From NCBI GenBank assembly GCA_003132905.1, contig PKZC01000323.1:7832-35840 (forward strand): a stretch of 28,009 bases of DNA. The letters are read 5' to 3'. The first letter of the stretch is position 1, and the number at the start of each line of letters is the position of its first letter. The translations under genes and the position numbers were made by a program. This stretch comes from Bryobacterales bacterium (lineage in GTDB: Bacteria; Acidobacteriota; Terriglobia; Bryobacterales; Bryobacteraceae). Under the pieces are notes generated by a model that saw nothing but the letters and a program-made list of their open reading frames with translations, did not search any database and was not told the DNA's origin. This document shows positions 15,254 through 22,695 of this stretch, one piece after another.

Positions 15254-15571
15254 ATGTCTACAAACCGAATGGAAGTTTTGAAAGCGATGGTGGCCCAGAA
15301 TCCCGCGGACGCTTTTGCGCGATATGGCCTTGCGATGGAGTTCGTGAACGCCGGTGCATTCGAAGACGGGGTTGCTGAGTTCCACGCTTTGCTGGAGCAC
15401 AATCCAAATTACGCGGCCGCCTATTTTCATGGCGGTCAGGTGCTAGAGAAGGTGGGCGACATAGAACAGGCGCGCTCGTTTTATGAGAAGGGCATTGAGG
15501 TGACGGCGCGCACCGGCGATCAACACGCGCGCAGCGAGTTGCAGGCCGCGCTGGATATGCTGCCGATGTAA
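15254..15571 (+). CDS. Small tetratricopeptide-repeat (TPR) protein
   Basis: The product has 105 residues. Two TPR-like helical hairpins are visible: about residues 18-50 (PADAFARYGLAMEFVNAG, then a second helix) and 52-88 (PNYAAAYFHGGQVLEKVGDI, then ARSFYEKGIEVTAR). There is no signal peptide or membrane segment, so it is likely a cytoplasmic protein-interaction adaptor. ATG 15254 follows a 43-bp divergent spacer shared with the four-cysteine gene. The last codons (LDMLPM) lie in a diverged duplication whose second copy is 27 bp downstream. Confidence 0.85.
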   Translation: MSTNRMEVLKAMVAQNPADAFARYGLAMEFVNAGAFEDGVAEFHALLEHNPNYAAAYFHGGQVLEKVGDIEQARSFYEKGIEVTARTGDQHARSELQAALDMLPM

Positions 15572-15594
15572 GGCACGATGGATGTGCTGCCGAT
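15552..15594. repeat. Diverged direct repeat at the TPR gene 3' end
   Basis: TGGATATGCTGCCGAT (15552-15567) recurs as TGGATGTGCTGCCGAT (15579-15594), 15 of 16 bases identical at a 27-bp offset. The first copy is the gene's last codons; the second lies just beyond the stop. Confidence 0.75.
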
Positions 15595-15617
15595 ATTATG
15601 CACGAGTGCGGCATAAT
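15595..15617. promoter_or_regulatory. 7-bp inverted repeat ATTATGC-N9-GCATAAT
   Basis: The perfect dyad lies between the TPR gene and the PEP-CTERM gene. A related ATAATGC occurs again near 15632. It could be an operator or a weak RNA hairpin; there is no T-run for an intrinsic terminator. Confidence 0.35.
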
Positions 15618-15672
15618 CCGCATAGTACTTAAATAATGCGTGGGAGGATTTCAGGCTTGACCTGGCTGTGCG

Positions 15673-16446
15673 ATGGACGTACTGTTATACCGGAATACAA
15701 AGATGTTCCGCTACTTGTGCATGATGATCGGGGTCGGGGCGTTGGGCATCGGTCCAGCTCTTCCAGACGTAATTGATGCGACGGTGAACGGGACCGGATC
15801 AGGGTCAGGCGACCTACAGTTCGTATGCAGTTTAGTGACGCCAGGATGCGTACAAAACGATGGCGGGCCACCGCTGTTCACAGTTCCCTACAGCTTTAGC
15901 CGTACAAATACAGAGCTTGGGGCGTTCGACGCTTCCGGCAGCGCAGGATCCTTCCCCTGGTCAATTGAGGGCTTCGCGGATCAGAATACAGTTGCAACCT
16001 CCGACGCTTTGTCGATTACTCTCACCGGCGGCTATTTCGTTACCGCACCTTTCTACAGCGCTAGCGAAAGCGACCAGGTTTCAGTCAGCTTCGACGTTAC
16101 ACAGGAGTCTGTGATCCAGCTCTTGGGTCTGGTGATATTGGGATCGGCCGCTAACGGCGGCAAACTGCTTGATTCGGACGGAAACGTCATTCTAACGGTT
16201 CCTCTAGACGCCACCTCGCCCATTTCCACGGTTGTGCAACCGGGAATGTACCAACTGGATGCTTCCGCTTCGGCTATGGCCTCAGGTTCGTTCGGCGACG
16301 ACCTGAACGTAAGTAACTTACACGCAATTCTGACTGCCGATGTTAGTCCGGTTGTGACCCCCGAACCGCAGTGGACCGTCTTCGCCGCACTGCTAGCAAC
16401 GCTGCTCGGCGGTTATGCCGTTTCCCGCCGACGCCGCGCGTTGTAA
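15673..16446 (+). CDS. PEP-CTERM-sorted exported protein
   Basis: The product has 257 residues. The C-terminus ends with TPEPQW, a hydrophobic helix (TVFAALLATLLGGYAV) and RRRR: the three-part PEP-CTERM signal recognised by exosortases for anchoring or cleavage at the cell envelope. An N-terminal hydrophobic signal follows MFRYLCMMIG; ATG 15703 would give a more standard signal peptide than 15673, so the start is uncertain by ten codons. The middle is Ser/Gly/Thr-rich, beta-type and without recognisable catalytic motifs, as is usual for this class. No exosortase gene is in the window. The coding end lies 47 bp before the GTG of the M49 peptidase gene. Confidence 0.85.
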   Translation: MDVLLYRNTKMFRYLCMMIGVGALGIGPALPDVIDATVNGTGSGSGDLQFVCSLVTPGCVQNDGGPPLFTVPYSFSRTNTELGAFDASGSAGSFPWSIEGFADQNTVATSDALSITLTGGYFVTAPFYSASESDQVSVSFDVTQESVIQLLGLVILGSAANGGKLLDSDGNVILTVPLDATSPISTVVQPGMYQLDASASAMASGSFGDDLNVSNLHAILTADVSPVVTPEPQWTVFAALLATLLGGYAVSRRRRAL

Positions 16447-16493
16447 AGCTGTCTACCGCTATAGCGAGAAAGCTCCTGGTAGCATGGCCAACA

Positions 16494-18158
16494 GTGAAGA
16501 GATTTCTGCTCCTCATTATTCCCATGCTTGCCGCCACCGCCGCTATCCCCGATCTCGCGCAGCTTCAAAAAATGATCGCGCGCTTTCAACCCACCGAGTT
16601 GCGGGTGGATGTGTCCAAGCTATCGCCGGGCGATCGCCAGGCGCTGGGCAAGCTGATTGAAGCCGCGCGGGTGTTGAACGATATTTTCCTCACCCAACTG
16701 TGGAGCGGGAATCATGCGCTCTACAGCAAATTGCGCCAGGACACGACGCCACTTGGCAAGGCGCGATTCGACTATTTCTGGCTCAACAAATCACCGTGGT
16801 CTGAGATCGACGATCATGAGGCGTTTCTTCCCGGCGTTCCCTCTAAGAAGTTGCCGGGCGCCAATTTTTATCCCGAAGATATGACGCGGGAGGAATTCGA
16901 AGCTTGGACGAAGACTCTCTCTAAAACGGAACGGGAACAGGCCGAAGGCTTCTTTACGGTGATTCATCGCGGCGCCAATCGAGAGCTGCACGCCGTTCCT
17001 TACAGCCAGGAATATCGCGCGGATCTGGAGAAATCGGCGAAGTTGATCGAGCAGGCAGCCAGCCTGACGGATAACGCGACGCTCAAAAAATTCCTGACCG
17101 CGCGTGCGGCGGCGTTCCACTCCAACGATTATTACGACAGCGACATTGCCTGGATGGATCTGGATGCTCCGCTCGACATCACGATCGGTCCTTACGAAAC
17201 ATATAACGACGATATCTTTGGATACAAGGCTGCATTCGAAGTCTACGTCAATGTGCGAGACGATGCCGAGACCGCCAAGCTGAGATTTTTTGCCGACCAT
17301 CTGCAGGAAGTGGAAAACAACCTGCCCATCGATCCGCAGTACCGCAATCCGAAACTCGGATCCAGTTCACCCATTCGCGTGGTGAATGAAGTTTTTGACG
17401 CAGGCGACGCGGCCCATGCGGTCCAAACAGCGGCTTACAATCTCCCAAATGACGAGCGCGTGGTGACGCTAAAGGGCAGCAAGCGCGTGATGTTGAAGAA
17501 TGTGCAGGAGGCTAAGTTTCATTCCACGCTTGAGCCGATCGCTAAACGCGTGTTATCGCCCGCCAGCCAGAAGGACCTGAGCTTCGATGCATTCTTCACG
17601 CATATTCTGGCGCATGAGCTGAGCCACGGCATCGGGCCGCACCAGATTACCGTAGGCGGCCGCGCGACCACGCCGCGGCAGGAGATGAAAGAGCTCTACA
17701 GCGCGATCGAAGAAGCGAAAGCGGACGTTACCGGCCTCTTCATGCTGCAACATCTCTATGACCGCAAGCTCATTGAAGGCGGTCCTGACAAAGAGCGCCA
17801 GCTGTATACGACGTTCCTGGCGTCGACATTCCGCACGCTGCGATTCGGCTTGAATGATGCGCACGGGAAGGGAATGGCGATGCAGGTGAACTACATCACC
17901 GACAAAGGTGGATTCATCGCCCACCCCGATGGCACCTTTGAAGTGAACTTCGACAAGGTCCGCGGGGCGGTTCGCGACCTGGATCATGATCTGCTGACTT
18001 TGGAAGCCACGGGCGATTATGCACGCGCGAAGCAGATGCTAGATCAACTGGGCGTGATCCGGCCCAATATGCAAAAAGCCCTGAAGAGTCTGGATGCAAT
18101 ACCGGTGGACATCCAGCCGGTGTTCGTCACGGCCAATCAAGTGGCGCCCGAGCGCTAA
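16494..18158 (+). CDS. Dipeptidyl-peptidase-III-like (M49) zinc peptidase, five-residue HEXXH type
   Basis: From GTG 16494 the protein has 554 residues and begins with a signal-peptide-like MKRFLLLIIPMLAATAA. The frame is open further upstream into the PEP-CTERM gene, but that part encodes basic non-homologous sequence. The zinc site is HELSH at 374-378, with the glutamate ligand in EEAKAD at 406-411. HELSHGIGPHQI and the following EEAKADVTGL resemble the M49 domain of plant NUDX3 and DPP III of Caldithrix, where the motif is the five-residue HEXXH instead of the six-residue HEXXGH of animal and yeast DPP III. The expected activity is release of dipeptides from peptide N-termini. It converges on rseP with a 4-bp gap. 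Confidence 0.85.
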   Translation: MKRFLLLIIPMLAATAAIPDLAQLQKMIARFQPTELRVDVSKLSPGDRQALGKLIEAARVLNDIFLTQLWSGNHALYSKLRQDTTPLGKARFDYFWLNKSPWSEIDDHEAFLPGVPSKKLPGANFYPEDMTREEFEAWTKTLSKTEREQAEGFFTVIHRGANRELHAVPYSQEYRADLEKSAKLIEQAASLTDNATLKKFLTARAAAFHSNDYYDSDIAWMDLDAPLDITIGPYETYNDDIFGYKAAFEVYVNVRDDAETAKLRFFADHLQEVENNLPIDPQYRNPKLGSSSPIRVVNEVFDAGDAAHAVQTAAYNLPNDERVVTLKGSKRVMLKNVQEAKFHSTLEPIAKRVLSPASQKDLSFDAFFTHILAHELSHGIGPHQITVGGRATTPRQEMKELYSAIEEAKADVTGLFMLQHLYDRKLIEGGPDKERQLYTTFLASTFRTLRFGLNDAHGKGMAMQVNYITDKGGFIAHPDGTFEVNFDKVRGAVRDLDHDLLTLEATGDYARAKQMLDQLGVIRPNMQKALKSLDAIPVDIQPVFVTANQVAPER

Positions 18159-18162
18159 CGGT

Positions 18163-19479
18163 TCAGCCCGCCAGCTTCGAGATGTCGTTGTAGATCACAA
18201 ACGCAACGATCGCCATGATGAACACAAAACCCAGACGGAAGGCTGCTTCTTTCACCCGCAGGCTGAGATCGCGCCGCATAAACATCTCGACAAGCAGCAT
18301 AAAAATCGCGGCGCCATCCAGTATCGGAATGGGCAACAGATTGACCACTGCCAGATTCAAACTAAGCGCGGCCATGAGTCCCAGATAGGGAATGGGGCCC
18401 TCGCGCGCTTCCTCTCCAGAGATCTGCACGATTCCAATCGGCCCCGTCACGGATTTCGGCGACATGCGGCGCTCGGCGATCCCGCGCAACAACTGATAGA
18501 TGAATCCCGCACTTTTCACGTTCTCATGCACGGATTCAGTGAGCGCCTGTGGAAATGCCAAGCTGACGAAAACCAACTTCGGCTGCAAACTAACGCCGAT
18601 CATCCATTCCTTGGCGCCCTTGTTTTCCGATAGCGCCGGCGTCAGGTGCGCAGTCATGAGCGTTCCGTTGCGCGAGAACACCAGGTCTACAGGCTTGCCG
18701 CCCTTCGCGCTAATAATGTCGTGGACCTTCGATGTGGAGCGGATGGGCTGACCATCCACGCTCACCATGAGATCTCGCGGCTGCAGTCCAGCCTTGGCGG
18801 CGGGGGAACCCACCAGAGCGCTGGCAATCTCAATTTGGCTCTGCTCGCCCCAGCCCGCGAATCCGGCGCCGGTTTTGGCATCCAGCACCGGCGTTACGGT
18901 GAAAAGCTTGCGCTCTCCATTCCGAACCACCCAGACGCTCAGAGCATGGTCGGCGCTGGCGACCTCTTTCAAAGAGATGTCTTCCCAGGTCGGATTGGCC
19001 GTATCGCCGATTTGTACGATGCGGTCGCCTTCCCGCAAACCAGCCTTGGACGCGGCGCTGTTCAGGACGATATAGCCGATCTCCGGTGACGGCGAGGAGG
19101 GAATTTTCGGAAACCGGACCATGAAGAGACCGGTGAGCACCGCCACGGCCAGAAGCATGTTCATCCCGGGACCAGCAAACAGAATGATGAGACGCTGCCA
19201 GCGGGGCTTATTCAGGAAGCTGCGCGGATCGTTGCTCTGCTCGTCTCCAGGCTGCTCGCCCACCATTTTTACGTAACCGCCCAGCAGAATGGCGGAGAAG
19301 CGAAAATCGGTTTCGCCCCACTTGAAGCCGAATAGCCGGGGACCGAACCCGAAGCTGAACGTGTCTACCTTGACGTCGAAAAAGCGCGCCGCCCAATAAT
19401 GACCCAGTTCATGAATCAGGATCATGACGCCAATCATGATCAGGAACCAAAAAATGTTCTGCAAAATGACGAAACTCAT
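18163..19479 (-). CDS. rseP: RIP metalloprotease (site-2 protease) RseP
   Basis: The product has 438 residues, normal for the family. The zinc site HELGH is at 23-27 in the first membrane span, and the partner motif NLLPIPILDG is in a later membrane span. The sequence between shows two PDZ-type domains (IVLNSAASKAGLREGDRIVQI and LVGSPAAKAGLQPRDLMVSV). The enzyme cuts transmembrane substrates such as anti-sigma factors within the membrane, and can clear remnant signal peptides. It follows dxr by only 6 bp in the common dxr-rseP order, so they form an operon. No strong Shine-Dalgarno is seen. Confidence 0.96.
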   Translation of the reverse strand: MSFVILQNIFWFLIMIGVMILIHELGHYWAARFFDVKVDTFSFGFGPRLFGFKWGETDFRFSAILLGGYVKMVGEQPGDEQSNDPRSFLNKPRWQRLIILFAGPGMNMLLAVAVLTGLFMVRFPKIPSSPSPEIGYIVLNSAASKAGLREGDRIVQIGDTANPTWEDISLKEVASADHALSVWVVRNGERKLFTVTPVLDAKTGAGFAGWGEQSQIEIASALVGSPAAKAGLQPRDLMVSVDGQPIRSTSKVHDIISAKGGKPVDLVFSRNGTLMTAHLTPALSENKGAKEWMIGVSLQPKLVFVSLAFPQALTESVHENVKSAGFIYQLLRGIAERRMSPKSVTGPIGIVQISGEEAREGPIPYLGLMAALSLNLAVVNLLPIPILDGAAIFMLLVEMFMRRDLSLRVKEAAFRLGFVFIMAIVAFVIYNDISKLAG

Positions 19480-19485
19480 AAATAT

Positions 19486-20721
19486 CTAGGCCTTTACCGA
19501 ATACTTGTCCCGCTCCTGACGGGCGCTAGCGGGATGCTTCGCCCGTTCCCCAACGATGGTACGCGCCATCGAACGCGATTGTTCATCTATTTCCAGTATC
19601 TCCTGGACGGAGCCAGCTTCCCGGCTGGGTACACGGGCCAGTGTTTCCTCAACCACTGCCGCGATGGCGGGGAAGGAAATCTGACCGTTGAGAAAAGCTT
19701 CCACCGCAATCTCGTCGGCCGCATTCAGGGTACACGCCGCCGATCCGCCTGCACGGAAGGCTTCATAGGCCAGCCGCAGCGCGGGAAATTTCTTGAAGTC
19801 AGGCGCGGAGAAAGTCCAGCTGCGCGATTGGGTCCAATCTAAACGTGGAACCGGAGCCTCATCGCGGGCCGGATAAGTCAACGCGTATTGGATGGGCATG
19901 CGCATGTCCGTGGCTGAGATTTGCGCGATCACACTGCCGTCGGTGTATTCCACCATCGCATGCACCGACGACTGGGGGTGGATCACCACATCCACTTCAT
20001 CGGCGGAAAAGCCGAACAGCCAGCAAGCCTCAATCACTTCGAAACCTTTATTCATCAAGGTTGCTGAATCGATGGTAATGCGGCGGCCCATCTTCCAGGT
20101 GGGATGATTCAACGCGTCGGCCGGGGTTACGGTCGCCAACTTGTCGGCAGGAGTTTCGCGAAACGGGCCGCCCGAAGCCGTAAGGATCAGCCGGGACACT
20201 TCGTTGCGTTGGCCGGCTCTCAGGCACTGGTGCGCTCCGTTATGTTCGCTATCCACCGGAATCAGTTCGGTGCCTGATTTCTTGGCGGCGTCGATGACAA
20301 GCTTTCCGCTGGACACCAAGACCTCCTTGTTAGCCAAGCCAACTCGAGTACCACGCCGGACAGCTTCGTAGGTTGCTTCGAGACCCGCTACTCCGACGAT
20401 GGCGGACATGACGAAATTGACCTCGGAAGCGGTTGCCGCTTCGACCCGCGCTTTGGCACCCCACGAAAGCTCGGGCCAGGACTGTCGGGGCAGACCCGCA
20501 TCCAGGAGCCTGGTTGTTAGATTCTTACGAGTCTCTTCGGTTGCCGTCACCACGATTTCAGGCCGAAATCGCTCAATCTGCTGGACCAGCAAACCAACGT
20601 TGGAGCCCGCAACTAGCGCGTGAACTCGATATTTTTCCGGATGCCGTCCGACCAAGTCCAAAGTGCTGACACCAATAGACCCGGTGGACCCAAGTAGGGT
20701 GAGGGTTGTCAATTGCCCCAT
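19486..20721 (-). CDS. dxr: 1-deoxy-D-xylulose-5-phosphate reductoisomerase
   Basis: The product has 411 residues. It carries the NADPH-binding GSTGSIG (11-17), NKEVLVSSG, the metal/substrate segment PVDSEHNGAHQCL, ASGGPFRETP, and the C-terminal MVEYTDGSVIAQIS. The enzyme converts DXP to MEP, the committed step of the non-mevalonate isoprenoid route, in the cytoplasm. Start ATG 20721 sits inside a TATAATGG string with no clear ribosome-binding site. Upstream on the same strand is a block of inverted repeats that could be a transcribed leader. The gene is followed directly by rseP. Confidence 0.96.
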   Translation of the reverse strand: MGQLTTLTLLGSTGSIGVSTLDLVGRHPEKYRVHALVAGSNVGLLVQQIERFRPEIVVTATEETRKNLTTRLLDAGLPRQSWPELSWGAKARVEAATASEVNFVMSAIVGVAGLEATYEAVRRGTRVGLANKEVLVSSGKLVIDAAKKSGTELIPVDSEHNGAHQCLRAGQRNEVSRLILTASGGPFRETPADKLATVTPADALNHPTWKMGRRITIDSATLMNKGFEVIEACWLFGFSADEVDVVIHPQSSVHAMVEYTDGSVIAQISATDMRMPIQYALTYPARDEAPVPRLDWTQSRSWTFSAPDFKKFPALRLAYEAFRAGGSAACTLNAADEIAVEAFLNGQISFPAIAAVVEETLARVPSREAGSVQEILEIDEQSRSMARTIVGERAKHPASARQERDKYSVKA

Positions 20722-20770
20722 TATAACGTTAAATCGTCTGAGAAACCTTGAATCCCGGCTGCAACCTGAT

Positions 20771-20896
20771 GCGTCTAAGTGACATTGCCGCTTAGGCGTT
20801 CTTGGTAAGACCCAAACCCTTTCGGGCGCCGGGGAGGGTTGCTTCAGGGGTCTTTAATGAGGTTAGTCTCGCTTTGGTGGGAGTTGCCTCCCCGGC
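20771..20896 (-). ncRNA. Candidate structured leader or small RNA upstream of dxr
   Basis: Three inverted repeats are packed here. GCCGGGGAGG (20828-20837) pairs exactly with CCTCCCCGGC (20887-20896). CCC/GGG around TTTC (20817-20826) can form a tiny hairpin. GCGTCTAAG (20771-20779) pairs with CTTAGGCGT (20791-20799), with G-U wobbles. The gap holds no protein-coding gene. If read on the minus strand it would be the 5' leader of dxr-rseP, ending 50 bp before the start; the strand is not proven. It does not match any riboswitch consensus I could recall. Confidence 0.4.
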
Positions 20897-20905
20897 TTAA
20901 TTCCA

Positions 20906-20915
20906 ATACTAGTAT
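20906..20915. promoter_or_regulatory. ATACTAGTAT palindrome within a TTCCAA/TTGGAA dyad
   Basis: This is a 10-bp perfect palindrome, enclosed by TTCCAA (20901-20906) and its complement TTGGAA (20924-20929). It shares the TACTA/TAGTA core with dyads at 587-605 and 22246-22278, and could be an operator or promoter element upstream of the dxr leader. Confidence 0.35.
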
Positions 20916-20949
20916 ATGATTTCTTGGAACGCAACAGTTTTTTGTATTT

Positions 20950-21843
20950 TTATTTGCCCTTGACTTCAACCCCAGCCCAATGTTCCATCACCCGGATAGT
21001 CGCGCATAGGTCATCTTCCCCGTAACCCTCTGCAATTGCAGCCTGATAGATCTGTTCCGTCAGGCTAGTCATGGGCATAGGCAGTCCTAGCTCTTGGGCT
21101 AACCCCAGCGCCAGTCCGATGTCCTTGTGCATCCACTTTGTGGAAAAGTTAGTAGTGAAGTCCCTTCTAAAAACGAAAGGTGCCTTGAAGGCGATCAATC
21201 CGGACTTGGCCGCGCTATTGTTCAGGATGTCGAGCATCAGCTCGGGTGCAATACCGCCTTTCGTGCTGAGCACCATCCCTTCGTTGAATGCTTGCATGAG
21301 GTTGGCAAGGATCAGGTTCTGCGTTAGTTTAGCCTGCAGCCCTAACCCGGGGCCTCCGCAATAGTAGAACTGCTTTCCCATCGCTTCCAGATACGGCTTT
21401 GTACGCCCATAGACGCCCTCGTCGCCGCCGATCATAAAGGTAAGGGTGGCGTTGATCGCGCCAGGAGTAGAGCCGGTGCAGGGCGCGTCCAGGAAGTGGA
21501 TGCCCTTGGCGCTCAGCTTCTCGCCGATGCCTCGGCTGGCGGACGGCGATATGGTGCTGGCATCGGCCGCAATGGTTCCCGCCTTGGCGCCCGCAAGGAC
21601 GCCATTGGGACCTGTGAACACTTCCTCCGACATCCGCGTGTCCCCAACGCAGGCGAAGATGAAGTCGGCCTGTTCGGCCACCTGCTTGGGACTGCTGCAA
21701 GCGATCGCTTTCTCTTCGGAAGCAAGCTGCTGCGCTTTGCTCGCGGTATTTGACCAGACAGCCACCTGGTGCCCGGCCCGCGCCAGATTCCGCGCCATGG
21801 GATAACCCATCAAACCTAATCCAAGAAATCCGACTTTTGCCAT
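20950..21843 (-). CDS. Beta-hydroxyacid dehydrogenase / GLYR1-like NAD(P) oxidoreductase
   Basis: From ATG 21843 (MAKVGFLGLGLMG) the product has 297 residues; an ATG three codons upstream (21852) is also in frame. The N-terminal GLGLMG is the NAD(P)-binding Rossmann loop. DAPCTGSTPGA is the substrate-binding segment (commonly DAPVSGG in 3-hydroxyisobutyrate dehydrogenase), and the catalytic lysine lies in QAKLTQN. The family oxidises or reduces short beta-hydroxyacids, or glyoxylate and succinic semialdehyde in the GLYR branch; the substrate cannot be fixed from sequence. No operon partner is adjacent: 98 bp separate its start from the stop of the helix-turn-helix gene. Confidence 0.92.
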   Translation of the reverse strand: MAKVGFLGLGLMGYPMARNLARAGHQVAVWSNTASKAQQLASEEKAIACSSPKQVAEQADFIFACVGDTRMSEEVFTGPNGVLAGAKAGTIAADASTISPSASRGIGEKLSAKGIHFLDAPCTGSTPGAINATLTFMIGGDEGVYGRTKPYLEAMGKQFYYCGGPGLGLQAKLTQNLILANLMQAFNEGMVLSTKGGIAPELMLDILNNSAAKSGLIAFKAPFVFRRDFTTNFSTKWMHKDIGLALGLAQELGLPMPMTSLTEQIYQAAIAEGYGEDDLCATIRVMEHWAGVEVKGK

Positions 21844-21941
21844 ACCAAGCATGGTAGCAATCCAAGCCTGTCAGTGAGGAAGACTATCCGGGTAGACACG
21901 CAGACGACAGGCGAGGGTTTAAGTGTGGCGAGGCGCCAAAG

Positions 21942-22181
21942 CTACCCAATCGAATCGCAAGGCTCAAGGGCGTCATTCTGGCCAGTGAGAATCTTGAGCA
22001 CCAGAAGATCCGACGGATGGAAGCTCGCCATAGCGATATGCATAAGATCCTCGTCGGTTTTCGCGATGTGTTTGCGAATCAAGACGCGCAGCTGCTCTAC
22101 CGTAATACCCAACTCCTGGGCCGCCTCGGCTTCCGAGTATTGAGTCTTATTCTGCTTGGATGGGAGCGTGCCTGCGTTCAT
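21942..22181 (-). CDS. Small MerR-type helix-turn-helix protein
   Basis: The product has 79 residues. YSEAEAAQELGITVEQLRVLIRKHI (about 15-39) fits a MerR-like DNA-binding helix-turn-helix. It is followed by a short ASFHPSDLLVLKIL segment. There is no effector domain. Start ATG 22181 has no clear Shine-Dalgarno. The divergent gap to the Gly/Tyr-rich gene contains a TTAGTA/TACTAA dyad that could be its own operator (inference). I recall similar tiny HTH proteins from Acidobacteria, but not a named family. Confidence 0.72.
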   Translation of the reverse strand: MNAGTLPSKQNKTQYSEAEAAQELGITVEQLRVLIRKHIAKTDEDLMHIAMASFHPSDLLVLKILTGQNDALEPCDSIG

Positions 22182-22245
22182 GGTTCTAATGCATTCTAAA
22201 GCGTGGGTTTGCGCAGTCCCAATCAGGCGGAGAACCTATATGCTT

Positions 22246-22278
22246 CCTTAGTATCCCTGATGGACTTTAGTACTAAGG
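22246..22278. promoter_or_regulatory. 8-bp inverted repeat CCTTAGTA-N17-TACTAAGG with an internal TTAGTACTAA palindrome
   Basis: Arms at 22246-22253 and 22271-22278 are perfect complements. The right arm overlaps a 10-bp palindrome (22267-22276). It lies 65 bp upstream of the helix-turn-helix gene and 153 bp upstream of the small exported protein. The TACTAA/TTAGTA core recurs at 587-605 and 20906-20915. Confidence 0.45.
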
Positions 22279-22417
22279 GCGGACTTTCGTATACCATGGC
22301 CCAAATCAAACCTTACTGGTGCATCTCGGCCATGCGCGAAAACGGCTGATCGCTCGCAACGCCAATGTTCCAAATAGGATCGCTATTGGCATGCTGAATG
22401 CCTCTACCAAGCGCGTG

Positions 22418-22423
22418 AGGAGG
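22418..22423 (+). promoter_or_regulatory. Strong ribosome-binding site AGGAGG
   Basis: AGGAGG lies 8 bp before ATG 22432, the clearest Shine-Dalgarno in the window, and fixes the start of the small exported protein. It also sits inside a 14-codon ORF (22391-22435) whose stop overlaps that start. Confidence 0.85.
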
Positions 22424-22431
22424 AACAATCC

Positions 22432-22695
22432 ATGAACACGAAATTACTCGCTCTTTTGTTCTTGGTAGGAAGCGCCGCGTTCGCTGGACCCCGCATCGCT
22501 ATTGGCGTTGGCGTAGGCCCGATTGGTGTTGGCGTTGCGCCGGCCTATGGCTACTATGCTCCGCCCGCGCCTGTTTACTATGGTCCACGTGCCTACTACG
22601 GCCCGCGTTGGGTTGGGCCGCGCTATTACGGGCCTGCTTATTACGGACCCCGGTACTACGACCGTGGTTATTATGGCCGCGGTTGGAGACGGTAA
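22432..22695 (+). CDS. Small exported Gly/Tyr/Pro-rich protein
   Basis: The product has 87 residues. It begins with a classical signal peptide (MNTKLLALLFLVGSAAFA, cleavage before GPR). The mature part is low complexity: first a GVGVGPIGVGVAP stretch, then repeated YYGPR/YYGPA units, ending in RGWRR. It has about 15 tyrosines in 69 residues, several Arg, one Asp and no Lys or Cys. No catalytic domain is present. A role in the cell envelope or matrix is possible but not shown. Expression is probably high, judging from the AGGAGG site. Its TAA abuts the TAG of the convergent maleylacetate reductase gene with no spacer. Confidence 0.82.
   Translation: MNTKLLALLFLVGSAAFAGPRIAIGVGVGPIGVGVAPAYGYYAPPAPVYYGPRAYYGPRWVGPRYYGPAYYGPRYYDRGYYGRGWRR

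Noticed and set aside
16371..16493. Upstream extension of the M49 peptidase frame
   Set aside because: It overlaps the PEP-CTERM coding region and encodes basic sequence before the signal-peptide-like start at GTG 16494.
20733..20771. CTGAGA...ACC...AACCTGAT string resembling parts of a TPP riboswitch (+ strand)
   Set aside because: The required GCGNAGGGA-type element and stems are missing, spacing is wrong, and no + strand gene follows.
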